Source: an uncultured Alphaproteobacteria bacterium
Lineage (GTDB): Bacteria > Pseudomonadota > Alphaproteobacteria > Puniceispirillales > UBA1172
Reading direction: 5' to 3'
DNA length: 7,139 bases
NCBI GenBank assembly: GCA_937952245.1
Contig: CALFYS010000092.1
Span: forward strand, 1-7,139
Shown: piece after piece, positions 1-6,725 of the stretch
Layout of the letters: every line of letters begins with the position of its first letter
Numbering within the stretch: position 1 is the stretch's first letter
The notes under the pieces: generated by a model
Told to the model about the DNA's origin: nothing
Databases searched by the model: none
Seen by the model: only the letters and a program-made list of their open reading frames with translations
Made by a program: the position numbers and the translations under genes

Positions 1-65
1 GCTAAATCATGGGGGTAAGAAAGGGTGATGGCTTCGATCATGGTTTCGATCATAGTTCCTGTCAT
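1..65 (-). CDS. 5' fragment of an unrecognised gene leaving the window at the left edge
   Basis: An open frame starts at ATG 63-65 (minus strand) and stays open to base 1, giving about 22 codons beginning MTGTMIETMIEA and continuing ITLSYPHDL. An in-frame TAA at 72-74 sets the upstream limit. There are three candidate starts: Met1 (63-65), Met5 (51-53) and Met9 (39-41). Met5 has AGGA only 3 nt upstream, while Met1 has no clear ribosome binding site. The gene lies 42 nt downstream of the 62-aa membrane protein gene on the same strand, so it could be the last visible member of that operon. Too little is present to name a family, and such a short open stretch could be chance. Confidence 0.42.
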   Translation of the reverse strand, partial: MTGTMIETMIEAITLSYPHDL

Positions 66-107
66 GGAGATTTATACTTTAAAGCGATGCGGGTTGTTGA
101 GGCGGAA

Positions 108-296
108 TTAACTTAAACTGATGCCACAAAAACTGGCAATGGCGCGGGCGACATCGCCCATTCTGCTGGCAAAAGGAAGGATGGCCACCGCAACCAAGGC
201 GACGACAATCCAAACGCCAATAATCCACCGATCCCCATGTTCGATCACAGGGGGCTCCGGCGGGGTGTCATGAGAAGGTGTGGTGTTTTTAGTCAT
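108..296 (-). CDS. Small single-pass membrane protein, unknown function (62 aa)
   Basis: The product has a polar, Pro/Thr-rich N-terminus (residues 1-23, including PSHDTPPEPP), one strongly hydrophobic helix at about 24-43 (WIIGVWIVVALVAVAILPF), then a short Arg-containing amphipathic tail. No family is recognised. I chose ATG 294-296 because it overlaps the stop of the upstream 65-aa gene as ATGACTAA (8 nt), a typical translational-coupling arrangement. A TTG five codons further upstream is possible but less likely. There is no strong independent ribosome binding site, which also fits coupling. The tight linkage suggests the two small proteins are made together. That it is a real gene is inferred from context and the plausible membrane segment. 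Confidence 0.6.
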   Translation of the reverse strand: MTKNTTPSHDTPPEPPVIEHGDRWIIGVWIVVALVAVAILPFASRMGDVARAIASFCGISLS

Positions 297-486
297 TCGT
301 CCGCACCACAAATTCCATGCCTGATTGTTGGCCTACATAAATTCCCGGGCGGTGTTTTTTAAGATGGATGATCAACTCCCCTAAACTGACATCAAACCCA
401 TCGGGGCGGATTCGAATAATCGTGGCTTCGGCATCGACATCAGTGTCGGTGCAATGAAGGGTCACTTTTTGATCCAAGGCAATCAT
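289..486 (-). CDS. Small conserved-looking hypothetical protein (65 aa)
   Basis: A 65-residue soluble protein with alternating hydrophobic residues suggesting a small beta-rich fold: KVTLHC at 7-12, ATIIRIRPDGFDVSLGELIIHLKK at about 21-44, then GIYVGQQSGMEFVV at 48-61. I do not recognise the family and assign no function. The start ATG 484-486 is supported by a strong Shine-Dalgarno sequence (GGAGG at 492-496, 5 nt upstream). The gene begins 42 nt after the DUF2237 stop and its own stop overlaps the following membrane protein gene, so it sits in the middle of a minus-strand operon. The good ribosome binding site and coupling make it likely to be real. Confidence 0.68.
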   Translation of the reverse strand: MIALDQKVTLHCTDTDVDAEATIIRIRPDGFDVSLGELIIHLKKHRPGIYVGQQSGMEFVVRTND

Positions 487-491
487 ACTGT

Positions 492-496
492 CCTCC
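492..496 (-). promoter_or_regulatory. Strong ribosome binding site of the 65-aa gene
   Basis: GGAGG on the minus strand (within AAGGGAGGA, 491-499) lies 5 nt before ATG 484-486. It supports the start choice and the reality of this short gene. Confidence 0.7.
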
Positions 497-528
497 CTTG
501 AGGGTGGTTTTGAGGTTGATTCTCGCAG

Positions 529-921
529 TTAATTCAGGTCAATCGCTTTTGACTTCAGCGCCTCAAGCGGAACAATCCGCAAGGTCGCGATATTGGTTGC
601 CGCCAGCACCACATCAGGGGCGCGGTCAGCTTGAAAGGCTTCGAGCCAGCGGGCGGCGCAAAGACACCATCTGTCCCCTGCCCTTAACCCTGCGAAACCA
701 AATTCAGGGCGCGGGGTGGATAAATCATTGCCGCGGCTTTGGCTAAATTTCAAAAATTCATCGGTCATCACCGCGCAAACAGTATGAACGCCATGGTCTT
801 GTGGGCCAGTTTCACAACAGCCTGTCCGATAAAACCCTGTCACCGGGTCTTCTGAACATAAGGCCAGCGTGCCGCCCAATACATTGCGTTGGCGGCCATC
901 ACCGCCGAAACCACCGTCCAT
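529..921 (-). CDS. DUF2237 family protein (130 aa)
   Basis: The core matches the DUF2237 family as I remember it: RNVLGGTL (12-19), TGFYRTGCCETGPQDHG (28-44), HTVCAVMTDEFLKFSQSRGN (46-65), DLSTPRPEFGF (66-76), GDRWCLCAARW (82-92) and a VVLAAT...VPLEAL tail. The length is typical of the family. Six cysteines (22, 35, 36, 49, 86, 88) lie in the conserved blocks, including Cys35-Cys36 and C86-x-C88, which suggests a metal- or thiol-dependent role. The biochemical function is not known to me. The start ATG 919-921 has GGAGG at 929-933, 7 nt upstream. The gene follows plsC after 79 nt and is followed by two small genes on the same strand. Confidence 0.9.
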   Translation of the reverse strand: MDGGFGGDGRQRNVLGGTLALCSEDPVTGFYRTGCCETGPQDHGVHTVCAVMTDEFLKFSQSRGNDLSTPRPEFGFAGLRAGDRWCLCAARWLEAFQADRAPDVVLAATNIATLRIVPLEALKSKAIDLN

Positions 922-928
922 GGTGATG

Positions 929-933
929 CCTCC
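929..933 (-). promoter_or_regulatory. Ribosome binding site of the DUF2237 gene
   Basis: GGAGG on the minus strand lies 7 nt before ATG 919-921 and fixes the start. The 79-nt gap to plsC (922-1000) also holds a TATGCT hexamer (953-958, minus), but I see no convincing -35 partner, so no separate promoter is called. Confidence 0.65.
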
Positions 934-1000
934 TGATGAAAAGGTTTAAATCAGCATAACCTTTATTCCGCCATCAGTCGAAAGATTTCATTGATTGCTT

Positions 1001-1762
1001 TTATCTTTGGGCTTCTTCCTGCCCAGACTTGTTGCCAGTTTCCATGCCTGATCCCATCCCGGGCAAGGCGTTGGTGGCGGTTTCAATCGCATCTTCGAGG
1101 CGTGCCATAAATTCACGGCGGTTCAACCCCGGCGGAATTTCAGGCAAGAGCGCGACATCAATCACCCCTGATTTTTTCGTGAAAGCCGCCCGTGACCAGA
1201 ACAATCCTGAATTTAAAGCCACCGGCACAACCGGCAGGCCTGTCGCCTGATAAATCGCAAATGTTCCAGTATGATAAGGGTGATGCGCCGCCGAATCCGA
1301 TACCGGCGCCACGCGAGTGCCTTGAGGGAAAATCAAAATACTGCCCCCGATATTCTTGATCTTTTCCGCCGCCGCCATCAGGTTTTTCAACGCCGCCCGC
1401 CCGGCGGCGCGGTCAATCGGCACCGATGGAATTTTGACAAAATAAAGCCCGATAAACGGAATAAAGACCAATTCTTTTTTTAACACGGGCGCGGGGCTAT
1501 TGAATTCAGCGTAGAGAAAAATCGTCTCCCACGCTGATTGATGTTTGGCGGCGTAAATCACCGGATGGTCAGGCCGCGCGCCTGTGACCCGATGGTTGAT
1601 GCCCATGATGTATTTCAGCAAAAACACCATAATCGCCGACCAAAGATGGGCGTATTGTTGGCAAACCCGGTAGGGCAACACCAAAACGATCAAGCCAAAA
1701 ACCGCCATAAAAGCGGTGATGCCATAAAAAAGAATATTGAATAGAAGCGACCGGATGATCAC
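1001..1762 (-). CDS. plsC: 1-acyl-sn-glycerol-3-phosphate acyltransferase (PlsC family, 253 aa)
   Basis: Predicted to acylate lysophosphatidic acid at sn-2 to give phosphatidic acid at the inner membrane. The N-terminus carries hydrophobic segments at about 5-30 and 41-53. The acyltransferase motifs follow in order: KHQSAWET (73-80, catalytic H74 with E79 in the HX4D/E arrangement), VPIDR (114-118), FPQGTR (145-150) and GLPVVPVALNSG (175-186). The HX4E variant with an adjacent Trp is what I recall from alphaproteobacterial PlsC homologues. The 21-residue tail is polar and low-complexity. The start is GTG (1760-1762), overlapping the tusA stop as GTGA, with AGGTGG (1770-1775) 7 nt upstream. 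Acyl specificity cannot be read from the sequence, and another lyso-lipid acyltransferase is possible. Confidence 0.92.
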   Translation of the reverse strand: MIIRSLLFNILFYGITAFMAVFGLIVLVLPYRVCQQYAHLWSAIMVFLLKYIMGINHRVTGARPDHPVIYAAKHQSAWETIFLYAEFNSPAPVLKKELVFIPFIGLYFVKIPSVPIDRAAGRAALKNLMAAAEKIKNIGGSILIFPQGTRVAPVSDSAAHHPYHTGTFAIYQATGLPVVPVALNSGLFWSRAAFTKKSGVIDVALLPEIPPGLNRREFMARLEDAIETATNALPGMGSGMETGNKSGQEEAQR

Positions 1763-2013
1763 GATAACGCCACCTTTATTTGGAAAACAAGACGGAGGCC
1801 ATCTTCGGTTTCATGGCGATCGGCTTGGATTAATTCATGGCCTGATGTTTCACAAAAATGGGGGAAGTCCAATTGCGCGGCGGGGTCATCTGCCCATACT
1901 TCCAGCACATCACCATGGCCAAGGTCTTTGATGGCACGGCGGGCTTTCAGCACAGGCAAAGGACATTTCAGCCCAGTTAAATCAATTTGCTGTTTTGGGG
2001 TTTCAGAAGACAT
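1759..2013 (-). CDS. tusA: TusA-type sulfurtransferase / sulfur carrier (84 aa)
   Basis: Small persulfide carrier of the TusA/SirA (YeeD/YedF) family. TusA proper accepts sulfur from cysteine desulfurase for tRNA 2-thiouridine synthesis, and relatives serve other sulfur-transfer routes. The signature LTGLKCPLPVLKARRAI has the active Cys17 in a CPxP motif (17-20). The second half has the family pattern DDPAAQLDFPHFCETSGHEL (42-61), with a second Cys at 54. Start ATG 2011-2013 gives the usual ~80-aa length. In-frame starts back to 2088 would add a 25-residue Cys/Arg-rich stretch unlike the family. The stop overlaps the plsC GTG start (GTGA). TusD, TusB, TusC, TusE and MnmA are not in the window, so the exact pathway is open. 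Confidence 0.92.
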   Translation of the reverse strand: MSSETPKQQIDLTGLKCPLPVLKARRAIKDLGHGDVLEVWADDPAAQLDFPHFCETSGHELIQADRHETEDGLRLVFQIKVALS

Positions 2014-2106
2014 AGCCCAACCTAAATCGACTTCGCCTGACCTGCAAGCCCGAAGACAACGAAACTTGAGGCTTGTCGATAGCATCAAGGGCGCTTAAAT
2101 AAGGGC
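2014..2106. promoter_or_regulatory. Divergent intergenic region between tusA and djlA
   Basis: This 93-bp spacer must drive both directions. On the plus strand TTGTCG (2073-2078), a 17-nt spacer and TAAATA (2096-2101) form a plausible sigma-70 promoter. Its predicted start falls at about 2107-2109, the djlA ATG itself. On the minus strand a much weaker TTGCAG / 17 nt / TAGGTT arrangement lies just before the tusA start. No operator-like repeat is seen. Confidence 0.45.
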
Positions 2107-2874
2107 ATGAACATTTGGGGCAAAATTATTGGTGGCGCGGCGGGCTTTGCTTTGGGCGGGCCGATTGGCGGTCTTGTGGGCGCGATTGCTGGCCATGCGG
2201 TTGATAGCGCGGTGGACAGTTATGTCACCGAATCCCAACCTGACCCGCAAGGACGTGAGGTCGCCTTCACCATCGCCTTGATCGCGTTAAGCGCAAAAAT
2301 GGCGAAAGCTGATGGCGCGGTGACCCGTGATGAAATCCTCGCCTTCCGCCAGAAAGTTGATATTCCATCGGGTGATATTAATCATGTCAGCCGGCTTTGG
2401 GATTTGGCGCGCCAGACGCCTGATGGCTTTGATGGCTATGCCAAGCAATTGGCGAAAATGTTTCCGCCAGCCTCACCGATCCTTGATCAATTGATGGAAT
2501 TGCTGTTTTTCATCGCAAGGGCGGATGGTGATATTACCGAACGCGAAGAAGATTACCTGCGCCAGGTGGCTATTATCCTTGGCTTTGATGACGCGGGGTT
2601 TGAACGGCTTTGCTTGATCCATGGCAAGGCGGAAAACAACCCTTATCAAGTTTTGGGCGTTCACCCTGATGATGATGACCAGTCCATTCGCCAAGCGTGG
2701 ATTACCCTGGCCAAAGACCACCACCCTGACCAATTGACCGCCGCGGGCTTGCCCGAAGAATTTATTCGCGCCGCCAATGAACGTTTGGCCAAGATCAACA
2801 CCGCTTATGAAGAGATAACGCGATTACGGCAAAAGGGCAAAGAGGATACCGAAGAAGGGGTCGTTCATGGCTGA
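2107..2874 (+). CDS. djlA: DjlA-like co-chaperone with TerB and C-terminal J domain (255 aa)
   Basis: Membrane-associated DnaJ-like protein predicted to stimulate DnaK ATPase. Residues 1-33 (WGKIIGG..., Gly/Ala-rich, ending in GHAVD) resemble the short N-terminal membrane segment of DjlA. Residues ~50-170 form the TerB-like helical domain with two ADG repeats (KADGAVT at 67-73 and RADGDIT at 138-144). Residues ~178-242 are the J domain: NPYQVLGV (178-185), the essential HPD triad at 206-208, and a helix reaching INTAYEEI. ATG 2107 is preferred because the WGKIIGG N-terminus is family-typical. However, no properly spaced Shine-Dalgarno precedes it. The last 8 nt overlap the uup start. Confidence 0.9.
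   Translation: MNIWGKIIGGAAGFALGGPIGGLVGAIAGHAVDSAVDSYVTESQPDPQGREVAFTIALIALSAKMAKADGAVTRDEILAFRQKVDIPSGDINHVSRLWDLARQTPDGFDGYAKQLAKMFPPASPILDQLMELLFFIARADGDITEREEDYLRQVAIILGFDDAGFERLCLIHGKAENNPYQVLGVHPDDDDQSIRQAWITLAKDHHPDQLTAAGLPEEFIRAANERLAKINTAYEEITRLRQKGKEDTEEGVVHG
2855..2860 (+). promoter_or_regulatory. Ribosome binding site of uup inside djlA
   Basis: AAGGGG lies 6 nt before ATG 2867-2869, within the end of the djlA coding region, and supports translation of uup from the djlA-uup transcript. Confidence 0.6.
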
Positions 2875-4738
2875 TGCCCTGCTTTCTGTTGCTGATCTTG
2901 GGGTTAACCTTGGGGATCGCTGGTTGATGCGGAATGTGGATGTGACGATTTCCACCGGTGATCGGCTTTGCCTTGTGGGGCGCAATGGCGCGGGCAAATC
3001 CACCCTGATGAAAATGATGGCGGGCTTGGGCGAAGCAGATGAAGGCTCACTTTGGGTGGCGCCGGGGGCGAATGTCTCTTATCTGCCGCAAGCCCCGACC
3101 CTGCCAAAAGGCATGAGTCTGGCCAGTGTTGTGGAGCATGGCACCGGCAGTGATGGCGATTATGTCGCCGCCACCCATAAAGCCGAAGCCATGTTGACCC
3201 GCATGGGCATGGACCCGAATTGGATGACCGATGGTCTTTCCGGCGGGGAATCACGGCGGGTGGCTTTGGCAAGAGCATTGGTCAAAGAACCTGATGTTTT
3301 GCTGATGGATGAGCCCACCAACCATCTCGATTTGCCAACCATTGAATGGATGGAAGAAATGTTGATGGCGCGAGGCGGGGCGATGGTGGTGATCAGCCAC
3401 GACCGCGCTTTCTTGCGCCGTATTGGCAATGGCACGCTGTGGATTGATAGCGGCAAATTGCGCCGCCGTCAGGGCAGTTTTGATGGCTTTGATGAATGGG
3501 CGGAAGTGATCCAAACCGAAGAAGCCACAAGGCTTTATAAAATGGATCGCAAAATCGCCGAAGAAACACGCTGGTCACGTGAAGGCATCTCGGCACGCCG
3601 GAAACGCAACATGGGGCGGATGCGGGAATTGGATGTTCTGCGCCAAACACGGGCGCAAATGGCAGCCCCCATGGGGCGGTCGGCACGGATGGAAACCACC
3701 ACCGTGGAAGGCGGCGGGCAAATGGTACTGGAAGCCATCGACTTGACGGTGACGGTTCCCGCCACCCGCCCCAACACGAATTCGGGGCTCAGTAAGAGCA
3801 ATCAACAATCCGCCGATGACCGCCGCATCCTGTTTAATCATTTCAACGGCATTATCCGCAAAGGCGATCGGATTGGGATTATCGGGCCAAATGGGATTGG
3901 GAAATCGTCTTTGGTGCGGGCGTTGCTGGGTAAAATCACCCCTGACAGCGGCCGTATCCGTGAAGGTTTTGGGTTGATGACCTCTTATTTTGATCAGCAA
4001 CGTGAAGCCCTCAATGGTGAGGATTCGCCTTGGACGGTGTTATGCCCCGGCGGCGGTGATACGGTTGAGGTGGCGGGGCGTTCGGTTCATGTCAAAAAAT
4101 ACCTCGAAGATTTTCTGTTTGATTCCTATAAAGTAACACAACGTGTTCGCACGCTTTCAGGCGGGGAGCAAAACCGCCTGTTATTGGCCAAGCTTTTTGC
4201 CGAAGACCATAATTTTCTGGTCTTGGACGAACCGACCAACGATCTGGATATGGAAACGCTGGAATTGCTGCAAGAAGTGATCGCTGATTACAAAGGCACG
4301 ATCCTGATCATCAGCCACGACCGTGACTTTATCGACCGCACCGTGACATCGCTTTTGGCGTTTGAAGGCGACGGCAAGATCATCCCCCATGCGGGCGGGT
4401 ATTCTGATTATCTGGCGCGGCGCATCAAAACCGCTGAACGCAAGAAAGCCAAAGCGGCAAAATCAACGCCGAAAGCCGAGCGCAACCGCGACGCGCGCAC
4501 CGCGAAACTTTCCTTTAAAGACAAACACGCGTTGGAAAAACTGCCCGGCGAAATGGCAGCACTGGAAAAGGCGATTGCGGCGGCGGAAGAAGAATTGGCC
4601 GATCCAAACCTCTTTGCCCGCGATGGTGAACGGTTCAACAAACTGGCGGCGCAAGTCACCGCTGATAAAGAAACATTGGCGCAAAAAGAAGATCAATGGT
4701 TGGAATTAGAAGCCCTGCGCGAAGAAATCGAAGGGTAA
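2867..4738 (+). CDS. uup: ABC-F family ATPase, Uup type (623 aa)
   Basis: Soluble protein with two nucleotide-binding domains and no membrane helices. Members act on ribosomes, and E. coli Uup also affects tandem-repeat deletion and transposon excision. NBD1: Walker A GRNGAGKST (38-46), signature LSGGE (124-128), Walker B LLMDEPTNHLD (145-155), H-switch SHDR (177-180). The inter-domain linker at about 205-280 is highly charged, with ISARRKRNMGRMREL at 241-255. NBD2: GPNGIGKSS (340-348), LSGGE (430-434), LVLDEPTNDLD (451-461), SHDR (483-486). Residues ~520-550 are basic and ~550-622 form the C-terminal coiled coil that distinguishes Uup from shorter ABC-F proteins. All catalytic motifs are intact. 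A polar insert occurs at about 298-320. The ATG overlaps djlA by 8 nt. Confidence 0.94.
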   Translation: MADALLSVADLGVNLGDRWLMRNVDVTISTGDRLCLVGRNGAGKSTLMKMMAGLGEADEGSLWVAPGANVSYLPQAPTLPKGMSLASVVEHGTGSDGDYVAATHKAEAMLTRMGMDPNWMTDGLSGGESRRVALARALVKEPDVLLMDEPTNHLDLPTIEWMEEMLMARGGAMVVISHDRAFLRRIGNGTLWIDSGKLRRRQGSFDGFDEWAEVIQTEEATRLYKMDRKIAEETRWSREGISARRKRNMGRMRELDVLRQTRAQMAAPMGRSARMETTTVEGGGQMVLEAIDLTVTVPATRPNTNSGLSKSNQQSADDRRILFNHFNGIIRKGDRIGIIGPNGIGKSSLVRALLGKITPDSGRIREGFGLMTSYFDQQREALNGEDSPWTVLCPGGGDTVEVAGRSVHVKKYLEDFLFDSYKVTQRVRTLSGGEQNRLLLAKLFAEDHNFLVLDEPTNDLDMETLELLQEVIADYKGTILIISHDRDFIDRTVTSLLAFEGDGKIIPHAGGYSDYLARRIKTAERKKAKAAKSTPKAERNRDARTAKLSFKDKHALEKLPGEMAALEKAIAAAEEELADPNLFARDGERFNKLAAQVTADKETLAQKEDQWLELEALREEIEG

Positions 4739-4763
4739 GCACAACCCCTCCCCGCCACCAGAC

Positions 4764-4793
4764 TTGACATCCCGCCTCTATTCGCCGCATATG
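4764..4793 (+). promoter_or_regulatory. rnpB promoter
   Basis: A perfect -35 TTGACA (4764-4769) is followed at 18 nt by a weak -10 CATATG (4788-4793). The predicted start at about 4800 coincides with the first base pairs of RNase P helix P1. It lies between the uup stop (4738) and rnpB, so rnpB has its own promoter. No hairpin terminator for uup is visible in 4739-4763. Confidence 0.6.
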
Positions 4794-4798
4794 GCCTT

Positions 4799-5177
<379 letters not shown>

Positions 5178-5184
<7 letters not shown>

Positions 5185-5211
5185 TATTTTTGGGCTGACC
5201 TTATTTTTGGG
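5178..5211 (+). repeat. Perfect 17-bp tandem duplication at the rnpB 3' end
   Basis: CTGACCTTATTTTTGGG occurs at 5178-5194 and again, identically and without spacer, at 5195-5211. Copy 1 contains the last P1 bases of rnpB and a T-rich tract, so the second copy repeats both the P1 3' strand and the T tract. Confidence 0.95.
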
Positions 5212-5221
5212 GCTTATCCCC
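5184..5221 (+). terminator. Possible rnpB transcription end region (T-rich tracts)
   Basis: TTATTTTT occurs at 5184-5191 and 5201-5208 directly after the mature rnpB end. No good GC hairpin immediately precedes either tract. The short GGGG/CCCC stem at 5209-5221 comes after them and is followed by an A run, so it is not a canonical intrinsic terminator in either direction. The region also separates convergent rnpB and the oxidase gene. Confidence 0.35.
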
Positions 5222-6601
5222 TTAAAAAAACAACTTCCCGGGGTTGAGGATATTTTGCGGATCAAGGCTGGATTTAATCGCCTGCATCACATCAACGCTT
5301 TCGCCCAATTCCTGCCTTAGATATTTGCGCTTGCCTTGGCCAATGCCATGTTCGCCAGTGCAAGTCCCGCCCATGGCAATCGCCCGTTCGGAAAGCCTGC
5401 TGGCAAATTCAGCAATCGCTTGATACGCCGCGTCATCCCCGGGCATGGCCAAGGGCAAGACATGGAAATTGCCATCACCGACATGGCCGATGATCGGGGC
5501 AGTCAGGCCGCTGGCTTCAATATCGCGGCGGGTTTCTTCCACACATTCGGCCAGCCGTGAGATCGGCACACAGACATCGGTGGAAATCCCTTCAGCCCCA
5601 GGCATCAACGCCAAACACGCCCAAAACGCGTCATGGCGGGCTTTCCATAATTTATTCCGTTCTTCAGGGTTGGTCGTCCATTGAAAGGCGTGGGGGGTAA
5701 ATTCACTGGCGATCTGGCCAAAGAGTTCCGATTGTTCTTTCACGCTTTGCGCCGTGCCGTGGAATTCCAGCAAGAGCAATGTTTCTTCCGGCAAGGTGAG
5801 GTTGGAATATTGATTGCAAGCTTTGACTTGAAGCGCATCAAGCAGTTCAATCCGCGCCACAGGAATCCCATATTGGATGGTCATGATCACCGCGTTACAC
5901 GCCGCCTCAACCGATGGGAAGGAACAAATCCCGCCAGCGATTTCATCAGGGATGCCTTGCAGTTTTAAGGTCAATTCCGTGATGATGCCCAACGTGCCTT
6001 CGGAGCCGATCATGAGCCGCGTTAAATCATACCCCGCTGATGATTTTTTCGCCCGCCCGCCGGTACGGATGATCCGGCCATCGGCCATCACCGCTTCCAA
6101 AGCAAGGACGTTATCTTTCATCGTGCCATAGCGAACAGCATTCGTGCCGGAAGCCCGTGTTGCCGCCATCCCCCCAAGGCTGGCATTCGCGCCCGGGTCA
6201 ATCGGAAAGAACAATCCGGTATCGCGCAAATGTTCATTCAAGGCTTCCCGCGTCACCCCGGGCTGCACCACCACATCAAGGTCTTCGGGATGCACCGCCA
6301 GAATCTGATTAAGCGCGTTCATATCAATGGAAATCCCGCCATGGGCGGCGTTGACATGGCCTTCTAAGGAAGAACCGACACCAAAAGGCACAATCGGGCA
6401 TTGGTATTCGGCGCAGATGCCGACAATATCCGCCACCTCTTGTTTGTCTTGGGCAAAGACCACCGCGTCTGGCCATTCACTGCCAATCTGGGTGGTGGTA
6501 TGGCTGTGGTTTTCCCGCACCGATGCCGCTGTTGATACACGATCCCCAAATCGTTGCTTGAGCACGTCAATAGCGGTGGTGATGGCGGTTTGATCAAACA
6601 T
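5222..6601 (-). CDS. FAD-linked oxidase, probable D-lactate dehydrogenase (cytochrome), LDHD/GlcD family (459 aa)
   Basis: Predicted to oxidise D-lactate or a related D-2-hydroxyacid to the 2-oxoacid, passing electrons to the respiratory chain. The FAD-binding PCMH domain spans about 45-215: VPFGVGSSLEGHV (71-83), QPGVTREALNEHL (113-125), FPIDPGANASLGGMAATRAS (132-151), GTNAVRYGT (152-160), IGSEGTLGIIT (198-208). The FAD-oxidase C domain follows: PVARIELLD (247-255), STDVCVPISRL (340-350), GHVGDGNFH (372-380) and GTCTGEHGIGQGKR (412-425), with the histidines expected at the metal/substrate site. It ends LDPQNILNPGKLFF. From memory, eukaryotic LDHD matches better than E. coli GlcD. No 4Fe-4S domain, GlcE/GlcF gene or lactate permease is nearby. 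AGGA lies 7 nt before ATG 6599-6601. Substrate is inferred. Confidence 0.9.
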   Translation of the reverse strand: MFDQTAITTAIDVLKQRFGDRVSTAASVRENHSHTTTQIGSEWPDAVVFAQDKQEVADIVGICAEYQCPIVPFGVGSSLEGHVNAAHGGISIDMNALNQILAVHPEDLDVVVQPGVTREALNEHLRDTGLFFPIDPGANASLGGMAATRASGTNAVRYGTMKDNVLALEAVMADGRIIRTGGRAKKSSAGYDLTRLMIGSEGTLGIITELTLKLQGIPDEIAGGICSFPSVEAACNAVIMTIQYGIPVARIELLDALQVKACNQYSNLTLPEETLLLLEFHGTAQSVKEQSELFGQIASEFTPHAFQWTTNPEERNKLWKARHDAFWACLALMPGAEGISTDVCVPISRLAECVEETRRDIEASGLTAPIIGHVGDGNFHVLPLAMPGDDAAYQAIAEFASRLSERAIAMGGTCTGEHGIGQGKRKYLRQELGESVDVMQAIKSSLDPQNILNPGKLFF

Positions 6602-6725
6602 CAGCGAATCCTGTTTTGCGCGGCCAGCGATGACCGAAAAATTAATCCTTAGGGTTAAGAGTTTCTTTACCTCTTTTTGATAGGCTGGGTCAAAACCAGT
6701 TGATCAAGTCTAATAGGAGGCAAAG
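6602..6725. promoter_or_regulatory. Divergent intergenic region between the oxidase gene and the membrane-protein gene
   Basis: A 124-bp spacer with no gene. On the minus strand TTGACC (6688-6693), an 18-nt spacer and TAAAGA (6664-6669) could serve the oxidase gene, giving a leader of about 55 nt. On the plus strand I find no convincing -35/-10 pair. The palindrome TTGATCAA (6700-6707) also occurs at 6590-6597 over the oxidase start codons, but this is not enough to call an operator. Confidence 0.35.
6715..6720 (+). promoter_or_regulatory. Strong ribosome binding site deciding a GTG start
   Basis: A perfect AGGAGG lies 5 nt before GTG 6726-6728, and an in-frame TAG (6714-6716) overlaps it, so no earlier start is possible. 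Confidence 0.8.

Noticed and set aside
297..311. Upstream TTG start for the 62-aa membrane protein
   Set aside because: ATG 294-296 with the ATGACTAA overlap is a more usual arrangement. TTG has no better ribosome binding site.
498..746. Plus-strand 82-codon frame opposite the DUF2237 gene
   Set aside because: It is antisense to a recognised family member, has no ribosome binding site and has no protein-like features.
2014..2088. N-terminal extension of TusA starting at 2088
   Set aside because: The added 25 residues (MMLSTSLKFRCLRAC...) do not fit TusA proteins, and the shorter start gives the normal family length.
2904..4000. Several minus-strand frames of 87-141 codons opposite uup
   Set aside because: They are shadows of a long, motif-complete coding sequence on the plus strand, with translations rich in Arg, His, Pro and Ser.
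5209..5221. GGGG-CTTAT-CCCC hairpin as a bidirectional terminator
   Set aside because: The stem is only 4 bp and neither strand has a T run directly after it. The T tracts precede it on the plus strand.
5222..6601. Assignment as GlcD of glycolate oxidase
   Set aside because: No GlcE or GlcF genes are adjacent and the motif wording resembles LDHD-type D-lactate dehydrogenases better. The family is certain but the GlcD name is not supported.
6590..6707. Two TTGATCAA palindromes flanking the divergent region as an operator pair
   Set aside because: One lies in the coding start of the oxidase gene (codons Phe-Asp-Gln) and the same 8-mer also occurs inside djlA near 2484. Two copies are not enough to infer a regulator site.
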